A stretch of DNA of 64,000 nucleotides from assembly GCA_902826455.1 (NCBI GenBank), contig CADEEV010000009.1:1-64000 (forward strand), read 5' to 3'. The position numbers and the translations under genes are program-made. The DNA comes from an uncultured Acidobacteriota bacterium (GTDB taxonomy: Bacteria; Acidobacteriota; Vicinamibacteria; Fen-336). The notes beneath the pieces are model-generated. The model saw only the letters and a program-made list of their open reading frames with translations. It searched no databases and was not told where the DNA came from. Positions 53,878 to 60,656 of the stretch are shown one piece after another; the first letter of the stretch is position 1; each line of letters begins with the position of its first letter.

Positions 53878-55043
53878 GGGCCGTCCGCCTGGCGCCGGCG
53901 CTCGCGGGCCTGTTGCTGGCGAGCCCGGCGCGCGCGGCGGAGATCCGCGTCGCGAGCGCGGCGGGCGCGGCCCACGCGGTGACGGTCGTCGGCGCGCCGG
54001 CCGAGGTGCGCTCCGGCTGGGCGGGTCTCGACGCTCCGGCGCTCGGGCGGCGCCTGCAGGTGTTCACGGGCGACGCGCCCGGGCCCGATCAGCCCACCGT
54101 CGCCGGCGCGGTGCGTGCGACCGAGACCGGCCTCGAGTTCCGGCCGCTCTTCCCGTTCGTCTCGGGCTTGCGCTACACGGCCGTCTACGCGGGCGATCCG
54201 CCGCTGCGCCTCACGTTCGAAGCGGAGCCGCCCGGCGGCCCGGTGCCCCGCGTCGTGTCCGTGTTCCCCTCGGGGGGCCGGCTTCCCGAGAACACGCTGC
54301 GCCTGTACCTCGCCTTCTCGCAGCCCATGGAGCCGCGCGACGTGGAGCGCCACGTCCATCTCCTCGACGACGCCGGCCGCGAGCTCGAGCTCGCCTTCGT
54401 CGAGATTCCCCACGGGCTGTGGGACGCGGCCCGCACGCGCCTCACGCTCATCGTCCACCCCGGGCGCCTGAAGCGCGGGATCGCCCCCGGGGAACGCCTC
54501 GGTGCGCCGCTCCGCGCCGGCCGGAGCTACGCGCTCCGCGTCGACGCCGGCCTGCGCGACGCGACGGGCCGCAGCCTCGGGCTCGACTTCGAGCACCGCT
54601 TCGAGGCGGTCGCGGCCGACCGCAGCTCGCCGCGACCCGAAGGCGTCATGCTCGCCGCCCCTGGATCGCCGACGGCGCCCCTCGTGGTGGATCTCCCCGA
54701 GGCCCTGGACGAAGGGCTCCTGCACCGCCTGCTGTGGGTCGAGGCCGCCGACGGCGAGGCGGTTCCGGGCCGCCTCACGATCGACCGCGAGGAGAGGCGC
54801 TGGACGTTCGCGCCGGAGCGGCCCTGGGCCCCGGGAGCCTACGCCCTGCGCCTGCATCCCGCCCTCGAGGATCGCGCCGGGAACCGCTTCGACCGGCTCT
54901 TCGATCGCGAGCTGGCGGCTGCGGCGCCGGAACCCGCACGAGAGCTCGCCCTGCGCTTCGGGTTCGAGGTGGGGCCGTGCCGGCTGCCTAGCGCGGGCGG
55001 TCGAGGACCTCGCGCACCGTGGCCAGGATCGCCGCGGGCGTGA
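53874..55043 (+). CDS. Hypothetical exported Ig-like protein, probable CTG start
   Basis: About 389 residues. No ATG, GTG or TTG precedes its signal peptide; translating from the CTG at 53874 gives RAVRLAPALAGLLLASPARA, an excellent signal ending in an AxA site, and overlaps the upstream stop as CTGA. The body includes a bacterial Ig-like segment (PRVVSVFPSGGRLPENTLRL, FSQPMEPRDVERHVHL) and a second similar unit (APLVVDLPEALDEGLLHRLL). It ends 56 bp inside the convergent kinase gene. Function unknown; surface beta-sandwich protein likely. Confidence 0.65.
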   Translation: MRAVRLAPALAGLLLASPARAAEIRVASAAGAAHAVTVVGAPAEVRSGWAGLDAPALGRRLQVFTGDAPGPDQPTVAGAVRATETGLEFRPLFPFVSGLRYTAVYAGDPPLRLTFEAEPPGGPVPRVVSVFPSGGRLPENTLRLYLAFSQPMEPRDVERHVHLLDDAGRELELAFVEIPHGLWDAARTRLTLIVHPGRLKRGIAPGERLGAPLRAGRSYALRVDAGLRDATGRSLGLDFEHRFEAVAADRSSPRPEGVMLAAPGSPTAPLVVDLPEALDEGLLHRLLWVEAADGEAVPGRLTIDREERRWTFAPERPWAPGAYALRLHPALEDRAGNRFDRLFDRELAAAAPEPARELALRFGFEVGPCRLPSAGGRGPRAPWPGSPRA

Positions 55044-57528
55044 AGGGCTTCTGGACGAAGGCGGTATTCTCCGAGAACAGGCCCTTGGGCCGCCGCGCCT
55101 CGTCGGTGTAGCCGGACATGAAGACGATGCGCAGCTCGGGCCGCACGCGCTTGAGGCGCTGCGCGAGCTCGCCGCCGGTCGCGCCGGGCATGACGACGTC
55201 GGTCAGCAGGAGATCGATCGCGCCCCCGTGGGCCTCCGCCACCGAAAGCGCCTCTTCGGCCTCGCCGGCCTCGAGCACGCGATACCCGTTCATCGTGAGG
55301 ACCTCGCGCGTGAGCTCGCGCAGCGAGGGCTCGTCCTCCACGAGCAGGAGGGTCTCGGCGCCACCCTGAGGGGGCATGGTCGCCGCCGCCGGGACCGCGG
55401 GCGCGACCGCATCGACCCGGGGCAGGTAGAGCCGGAACGTCGAGCCGCGGCCGATCTCGCTCTCGACCGTGACGTGGCCGCCGCTCTGCTGGAGCAGCCC
55501 GTAGACCATGGCGAGGCCGAGGCCGGTGCCCTTGCCGGGCTCCTTCGTCGTGAAGAACGGCTCGAAGATGTGGCTGAGGGTCTCGCTGCCCATGCCGGTC
55601 CCGGTGTCGCCGACGCTGAGCACGACGTAGGGCCCGGGCGCGACCTCGGGATGGCTCGCCGCGTACGCGACGTCGACGTCCACGTTCCGGGCCTCGATCA
55701 CCAGGATGCCGCCCATGGGCATGGCGTCGCGCGCGTTGACGGCCAGGTTCAGGATCGCCTGGCTGATCTGGCCGCGATCCGCCCGGACGGCGCCCAGGCC
55801 GTCCTGGAGCATGGGGTTCAGGGTGATGTCCTCGCCGATCACCCGGCGCAGCATCGTCGTCATCTCCGTGATGACGCTCGAGAGATCCAGCACCTCCGGA
55901 ACGAGGACCTGCTTGCGGCTGAACGCGAGGAGTTGGCCGGTCAGGGCCGCGGCGCGCTCGGCGGCCTTGCGCACCTGCACGAGCTTGGCGTGTGCGGGGC
56001 TCGCGGGGTCGATGCGCATGGCGGCGAGCTCCGTGTAGCCGAGGATCACGCCGAGCAGGTTGTTGAAGTCGTGGGCGATGCCTCCGGCGAGGCGGCCCAC
56101 GGCCTCCATCTTCTGCGCCTGGCGCAGCTCGTCCTCGACGCGCTTGCGGCCTTCGATCTCCTGCCGCGCGGACGCGTAGAGCCGGGCGTTCTCGATGGCG
56201 ACGGCGGCCTGGGCGGCGAAGGACTCCGCGATCGCGACGTGGCTCGCGTCGTAGAAGCCGGGCTCGCGCTTGTCGAGGGTGAGCATGCCGATGAGCCGGT
56301 CGCCGAAGAGCAGCGGCACTCCCATCCAGGAGCGGATCGGCGTGTTCGCGTGGGCGCCCCACGCGAAGCCGGGATACCGGGCGGGCGCGTCGTCCACGAT
56401 CACCGCGGCGCGCTTCAGCATCACGTCGCGGTTCGGGTTGCCGCCCTCGGCATCGTTCACCTCGAAGCGGGTTCCGAGGATCTCGCCCAGGTCCTTGAAG
56501 CCGTGGCCGCTGATGATCTCCATGCAGTCGCCCCGCGCTTCCTGCACCGAGGCGCTGTCGTAGGGCACGATGCTCTGCAGCTCCCTGAGGATGAGGGCGA
56601 GCACCTCGCGCAGCTCCAGGGTCGAGCCCAGGGCCAGGGTGGCGCTGCGCAGGCGCTCGGCCTGCTCGCGTCCCGCGCGCTCCTTCTCGTAGAGCGCCCG
56701 GTAGCGCTCCTCGCTCTCGCGCAGCACGTCCTCGGCGCCGCGTCGCTCGGTCACGTCCGAGAGCACCCCCACCGATCCCACCAGGCGCCCGGACTCGTCG
56801 TGCCAGGGGTAGGAGTGGTCGGAGAGCCAGCGCAGCTCTCCCGAGCGCGTGCGGATCCTGTAGTCCGCCCAGAACTCGCTGGCCTCGCCGCGCTCGCGGG
56901 CCGCCTGCAACAGGTCGCGCGGCAGCAGACCCCCCGCCTGGCGTCGGACCGCCACCACGAGGCTCGCGAAGCCGCGCTCGTTCACCACTCCGGGCTCGTA
57001 GCCCGTGAGGCGCTCGATGCCGGGGCTGATGTAGTCGTACGTCATGCTGTCGAAGCGCAGGCGGTACAACACCTCCCCGGTGCGTTCGACCACGAAGCGG
57101 AAACGCTCCTCCTCTTCCTTGCGGGCCTGGGCCGCGAGGCGCAACTGCCGCTTCTCCGCGGCCTCGCGCGCCTCCCGCTCGAGGACGCTCGCGAGGCGGG
57201 CCAGACTGCCCTTGAGCACGTAGTCGGAGGCGCCGGCGCGCATGGCCTCGACCAGCAGAGCCTCTCCGACGCTGCCGGAGTACATCACGACGGCGAGGTC
57301 CGGACGACGCGCCTTCACGACCTCGAGGGCGCGCAGCCCGCTGAAGCCGGGCAGCGTGTAGTCGGCCAGGACGACGTCCCAGGTCTCGTCGAGCGCCGCA
57401 GCGAGGTCCGGCTCGGTGGCGACCCGCTGCATCTCCACGTCGAGGCCCTGGCCGCGCAGGTAGGACTCGCCCAGGATCCGATCCTCTTCCGAGTCGTCGA
57501 CCAGCAGCAGTCTCAAGCGGTCGGCCAT
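54988..57528 (-). CDS. Hybrid sensor histidine kinase REC-PAS-GAF-HisKA-HATPase-REC
   Basis: 846-residue cytosolic hybrid kinase. Receiver 1 (1-120; [11 protein letters not shown], Asp in [13 protein letters not shown]), PAS (about 145-280; [19 protein letters not shown]), GAF (about 305-470), HisKA with His in [14 protein letters not shown], HATPase ([30 protein letters not shown]), and receiver 2 (about 730-846; [33 protein letters not shown]). Having receivers at both ends suggests a phosphorelay node taking input from another kinase. It lies 2 bp after the DUF1080 gene on the minus strand. Confidence 0.93.
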   Translation of the reverse strand: MADRLRLLLVDDSEEDRILGESYLRGQGLDVEMQRVATEPDLAAALDETWDVVLADYTLPGFSGLRALEVVKARRPDLAVVMYSGSVGEALLVEAMRAGASDYVLKGSLARLASVLEREAREAAEKRQLRLAAQARKEEEERFRFVVERTGEVLYRLRFDSMTYDYISPGIERLTGYEPGVVNERGFASLVVAVRRQAGGLLPRDLLQAARERGEASEFWADYRIRTRSGELRWLSDHSYPWHDESGRLVGSVGVLSDVTERRGAEDVLRESEERYRALYEKERAGREQAERLRSATLALGSTLELREVLALILRELQSIVPYDSASVQEARGDCMEIISGHGFKDLGEILGTRFEVNDAEGGNPNRDVMLKRAAVIVDDAPARYPGFAWGAHANTPIRSWMGVPLLFGDRLIGMLTLDKREPGFYDASHVAIAESFAAQAAVAIENARLYASARQEIEGRKRVEDELRQAQKMEAVGRLAGGIAHDFNNLLGVILGYTELAAMRIDPASPAHAKLVQVRKAAERAAALTGQLLAFSRKQVLVPEVLDLSSVITEMTTMLRRVIGEDITLNPMLQDGLGAVRADRGQISQAILNLAVNARDAMPMGGILVIEARNVDVDVAYAASHPEVAPGPYVVLSVGDTGTGMGSETLSHIFEPFFTTKEPGKGTGLGLAMVYGLLQQSGGHVTVESEIGRGSTFRLYLPRVDAVAPAVPAAATMPPQGGAETLLLVEDEPSLRELTREVLTMNGYRVLEAGEAEEALSVAEAHGGAIDLLLTDVVMPGATGGELAQRLKRVRPELRIVFMSGYTDEARRPKGLFSENTAFVQKPFTPAAILATVREVLDRPR

Positions 57529-57530
57529 GT

Positions 57531-58214
57531 TCAGGGAAGCGGGCCCAGGTCCACGCGCCGGAACTCGACCTCGGTGCCTTCGGCCTGGAGCGCGATGCGG
57601 CCGTGATCCGTCGTGGCGTTGCGCCCCTCGTTCACGACGACGCCGTTGACCCACACCTTCAGCGTGCGGCCTCGCGCCTCCACGGCCATCGTGTTCCAGT
57701 CGCCGAGGGGCTTCTCCGAGCCGTCGGTCAGGTTCAGGATGCGGCGCGCTTCGCCTTCGCTGCCTCCCCACTTGGCGCCGTTCTCGCGGGGGCGCCGGGC
57801 GGCCATGTCGGGCACCTCGATGTTCTCCTCGATGCACCAGAAGTCGCCGGCCTCGCCGCTCTGCATCTGGACCTCGATCGACTGCGGGAACATCGCGTAC
57901 AGCGCCCGCGGCTTCGAGGCGTGGACGAGCACGCCGCAGTTGCCGCCGCCGCGCGGGAAGCGGTACTCGACCTCGAGGCGGTAGTCCTTGTAGCTCGCGT
58001 CGGTCAGCAGGTGGCCCTCGGGCTTGCCGAGGCTCACGAGCAGCCCGTTGCGCGCGACGAAGCTGGGCGGCGCCTTGGGATCGGTGTCACGGTCGGGAAC
58101 GTCCGCCGTCCAACCCGCCAGGTCCTTTCCGTTCCAGAGATGGACCACGAACTTCGGAGTGATGGGCGCCGACACCTGCAGGGCGATCGCCAGGTACGCG
58201 AGGGTGGGGAGCAT
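57531..58214 (-). CDS. DUF1080 / 3-keto-disaccharide hydrolase family protein
   Basis: 227 residues from ATG 58214, chosen for the signal peptide (MLPTLAYLAIALQVSA) and a -10 TATCCT 5 nt upstream; an upstream ATG at 58268 is weaker. DUF1080 jelly roll: FVVHLWNGKDLAGWTAD, YRLEVEYRFPRGGGNCGVLV, QSIEVQMQSGEAGDFWCIE, GDWNTMAVEARGRTLKVWVN and GRIALQAEGTEVEFRRV. Family members act on sugars, some as 3-keto-glucoside hydrolases. It is followed after 2 bp by the hybrid kinase gene. Confidence 0.9.
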   Translation of the reverse strand: MLPTLAYLAIALQVSAPITPKFVVHLWNGKDLAGWTADVPDRDTDPKAPPSFVARNGLLVSLGKPEGHLLTDASYKDYRLEVEYRFPRGGGNCGVLVHASKPRALYAMFPQSIEVQMQSGEAGDFWCIEENIEVPDMAARRPRENGAKWGGSEGEARRILNLTDGSEKPLGDWNTMAVEARGRTLKVWVNGVVVNEGRNATTDHGRIALQAEGTEVEFRRVDLGPLP

Positions 58215-58219
58215 GGCCA

Positions 58220-58225
58220 AGGATA
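58220..58225 (-). promoter_or_regulatory. -10-like hexamer TATCCT, leaderless-type
   Basis: TATCCT on the minus strand ends 5 nt before the ATG of the DUF1080 gene; no SD sequence. Confidence 0.35.
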
Positions 58226-58383
58226 CGCCCTGGCTCGCGCCTTGCAATCGAAGGGTGCGAGGGCGCATGACAGTCGACGATTCCTGAGAATCCCGCGGCG
58301 CCGCACGGGGGCTGCCGGCCGCCCGGGCAAAGCTCCATCGCCCGTCGGAAATGGATCCCGAACGTCGGCCCGCTGGGAAAGGC

Positions 58384-58415
58384 GAGGAGTCACAATCCGT
58401 CGATCGTGACTCCTC
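58384..58415. terminator. Perfect 10-bp hairpin, probable terminator
   Basis: GAGGAGTCAC and GTGACTCCTC form a perfect stem around a 12-nt loop, 18 bp downstream of the minus-strand 50-codon gene and upstream of the DUF1080 promoter. It is followed on the minus strand by GCCTTTCCC rather than a long T-run, so it is either a weak terminator or a transcript-end stabiliser. Confidence 0.45.
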
Positions 58416-58432
58416 TTGGGGTGCTCCTGGAC

Positions 58433-58585
58433 CTACCGCTTCGGCGGCATGTCACCGGGGCCGTCGTTCGTCTGGGCGCCTCCGGGCTTCACGGGGGTGA
58501 CGCCCGTTCCGGGCTTGCTGACGCTGATGACGCCGGCGAGGCTGAGGGCGGCGATGGCGGCGAGAAGGGAGCTCAAAACCTGCAT
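58433..58585 (-). CDS. Small secreted or membrane-anchored 50-residue protein
   Basis: ATG 58585 is preceded by a near-perfect ribosome site (AAGGAGG, 6 nt spacing). Residues 1-21 (VLSSLLAAIAALSLAGVIS) form a signal or anchor helix; the tail is Gly/Pro/Thr-rich (KPGTGVTPVKPGGAQTNDGP) and ends MPPKR. Stand-alone gene flanked by a downstream hairpin and a divergent transcription unit. No family recognised. Confidence 0.62.
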   Translation of the reverse strand: MQVLSSLLAAIAALSLAGVISVSKPGTGVTPVKPGGAQTNDGPGDMPPKR

Positions 58586-58681
58586 GGAAGTCCTCCTTGG
58601 GGGCGGCGACGCGCCCCGGCCGGAGTGTAGAGGGGAGGACTGCCGTGGCTGGACAGAAACTGTAAAGGTTATTTTTTCGCC

Positions 58682-58710
58682 TTGACTCTCGTCATGGGAC
58701 TGCGGATATT
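58682..58710 (+). promoter_or_regulatory. Promoter TTGACT-N17-GATATT
   Basis: -35 TTGACT (58682-58687), 17-bp spacer and -10 GATATT (58705-58710) lie just before the ATG at 58723, downstream of an unusually AT-rich patch (attttttcgcc). Initiation near 58717 would give a leader of about 6 nt, overlapping the GAGG at 58713-58716. Confidence 0.5.
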
Positions 58711-58722
58711 GCGAGGCTGTAC

Positions 58723-59283
58723 ATGAACAAAGACATCGAAACGCTCACCGATCTGCTCCTGGCGCCTGGCGGCGGCCGATTGGCCGCCAGCCGGACACTG
58801 AACTGGCTGCTCGAGCACCACGCGGCGCGCTCGGTCGCCCTCTGGGAGATGCAGAGTTCCGGGCCCCGGCTCGCGCTCTCCGTCGGTCTCGACCAGGAGG
58901 CGATGAGTCACGTCCACGACACGTGGAAGCAGCACCGCAAGGGCCTCGACGCCGGCAAGCCCTGGCAGGGGGACCAGGACATCCTGGTGCCCGTGCTGGC
59001 GGACGACCGCCGCTACCTGCTGTCCCTGAGCGGCCTCAAGCCGAGCCGCGCCAGCGTCGAGTCCGTGGCGAGCTACGCCCGGGTCGCCGCCAAGGCGCTG
59101 CAGCGCGACAGCGGCGCCCCGCTCGCGCGCCTCGAGAAGGACATCGAACGGGACGAGCTCACCGCGCTGTTGCAGCGCGAGGAGTGGAAGATCGCCCGTG
59201 TCGCGCGCCTGCTCCACGTCACCCGCGTGACGATCTACAGCCGCATGCGCCGCTACGGGATCGTCCGACCCGCGCGCGCATGA
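58723..59283 (+). CDS. Fis-type HTH regulator with GAF-like sensory half
   Basis: 186 residues. The N-terminal two thirds (RTLNWLLEHHAARSVALWEM, ILVPVLADDRRYLLSLSGL) resemble a compact GAF-like sensor. The C-terminus is a Fis/NtrC-type HTH: DELTALLQREEWKIARVARLLHVTRVTIYSRMRRYGI. It lacks the AAA+ domain of sigma-54 activators, so it likely acts as a simple DNA-binding switch. It is the first gene of a three-gene unit whose second gene overlaps it (ATGA). Confidence 0.82.
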   Translation: MNKDIETLTDLLLAPGGGRLAASRTLNWLLEHHAARSVALWEMQSSGPRLALSVGLDQEAMSHVHDTWKQHRKGLDAGKPWQGDQDILVPVLADDRRYLLSLSGLKPSRASVESVASYARVAAKALQRDSGAPLARLEKDIERDELTALLQREEWKIARVARLLHVTRVTIYSRMRRYGIVRPARA

Positions 59284-59978
59284 CCGTCGCGGGCACCAGC
59301 CTCCGCAACTTCGTCATCACCTCCGCCGGTGAGCTGGGGCTCGCGTTGGCGATCGCCGGGCTGCTGGCCCGCGGGTTGGCCGTGCGCTCCCGTGGCTTCG
59401 CGCTCTATCTCGGCGCGGTGATGATCGGCGACGGCCTTCAGCTGCTCTGGCGCGAGACGTTCTTCACCCACAACTGGTTCGTCGCTCGTCAGGCGCTCTA
59501 CACGGCGCTCAAGTTCGTGATCTGCGCCGAGATGGCGCGCGGCCTGTTCGCGGGGTTTCCCGGTGCCGAGCGTTCCGCGAAGGCGCTCCTGCTCGCCGTG
59601 CTCGTGCTGACGTTCCTGAGCCTGACGCTCCTGCCGTACAGCGGTGGCGATCGGCCCGTGCTCGAGGACCTGATCCCGCGTGCCTCCAACGGCGCGCTGT
59701 GGGCCATGCTGGCGTTGAGCGTCGTCGCGCTCTGGTACGTGGTGCCGCTCCATCCGCTCGACAAGTCGATCCTCGGCGGCTTCATCGTGTGGGGCGTTCC
59801 GTTCATCCTCGGCCTGCGGCTGTTGCGTCACTCCGACTGGGCTCTCCTGCCCTTCGTGAGCCTCATGTCCCAGGTCAGCTACGTGGCGCTCACCCTCTAC
59901 TGGGCCTTCCGCATCTGGACCCTGAGGAAGCCGACGGACGCACCGCGCCTCGATCAACTGCAAGGCAGCGCCGCGTGA
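59280..59978 (+). CDS. Seven-span membrane protein of unknown function
   Basis: 232 residues with seven predicted helices: GELGLALAIAGLLARGLAV, FALYLGAVMIGDGLQLLW, ALYTALKFVICAEMARGLF, ALLLAVLVLTFLSLTLLPY, LWAMLALSVVALWYVVPL, SILGGFIVWGVPFILGLRLL and SLMSQVSYVALTLYWAFRIW. It starts inside the regulator's stop and its own stop overlaps the next ATG by one base. Family not recognised; the 7-span layout would suit a sensor or receptor paired with the GAF-HTH regulator (inference). Confidence 0.8.
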   Translation: MTVAGTSLRNFVITSAGELGLALAIAGLLARGLAVRSRGFALYLGAVMIGDGLQLLWRETFFTHNWFVARQALYTALKFVICAEMARGLFAGFPGAERSAKALLLAVLVLTFLSLTLLPYSGGDRPVLEDLIPRASNGALWAMLALSVVALWYVVPLHPLDKSILGGFIVWGVPFILGLRLLRHSDWALLPFVSLMSQVSYVALTLYWAFRIWTLRKPTDAPRLDQLQGSAA

Positions 59979-60655
59979 TGTTCCTGCCCGTCTTGTTCGC
60001 CGTCCTGGGGGCGTTCATCTTCCTCGCCCTCGTGGCCCGCCGGAACGAGGCGGTCACGCGCCGCCTGTGGGAGGACGCGCTCTCGGGCGAGTGCGCGTCC
60101 CTCGACGCGGTGCGCGCCCAGGTGATGCAGGAGCGCGAGATGGCCGACGAGTCCTATCGGGCCGCCGACCTGGCCCGCGCCACCCAGCAGCCGGACGAGG
60201 CCGCGCGCCTGCTGCGGGTCGGGGCGCGCGTGGTCGAGTCCTGCGCCGATACGCTCCCGCAGCTGCTGCGCTCGATGTCGACGCTCTCGCGGCAGGCCGC
60301 GGCCATCGCTCCCGTGGATCCCCTGAGCGCCGCGCGCTTCAAGCTCGCCGAGCTGCGCGGCCTCGCCCGCGTCCACGCGCTGCTCCACGCCTTCGTCGTG
60401 ACCTCCCGCGAGCGCCTGGCCTTCCGCCTGCGCGTGCTGCGCTTCGCGGTGCCCGCCGCCACGCGCTGGCTGGTGGCGGCCCACTACCGCACCGCCGCGG
60501 CCCCCACGAACGCCAAGGAGTGGCTGCAGCTCTCGAACGTCCGCAGCGACATGGGCACGCTCACCCAGGAGAGCCTCGAGACGCTGCGGGTCGTGCTGCG
60601 CTCCCTGGCCGCCTCGCGCCTCAGCGAGCGCGCGCCCGCCGAGATCGGCCGCTAG
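59978..60655 (+). CDS. Single-span coiled-coil-like protein
   Basis: 225 residues. One N-terminal span (FLPVLFAVLGAFIFLALVA), then a long Ala/Arg/Leu/Glu-rich helical region (RAQVMQEREMADESYRAADL, AARFKLAELRGLARVHALLH) that probably forms coiled coils facing the cytosol. Third gene of the regulator/7-TM unit; its ATG overlaps the preceding TGA. It ends 1 bp from the convergent kinase gene. No family recognised. Confidence 0.78.
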   Translation: MFLPVLFAVLGAFIFLALVARRNEAVTRRLWEDALSGECASLDAVRAQVMQEREMADESYRAADLARATQQPDEAARLLRVGARVVESCADTLPQLLRSMSTLSRQAAAIAPVDPLSAARFKLAELRGLARVHALLHAFVVTSRERLAFRLRVLRFAVPAATRWLVAAHYRTAAAPTNAKEWLQLSNVRSDMGTLTQESLETLRVVLRSLAASRLSERAPAEIGR

Positions 60656-60656
60656 C

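Noticed and set aside
54502-57606. Plus-strand open frame of about 1000 codons opposite the hybrid histidine kinase
   Set aside because: It is the mirror reading of the kinase codons, rich in Arg, His and Ala without recognisable motifs. Only its first part overlaps the end of a real plus-strand gene, in a different frame.
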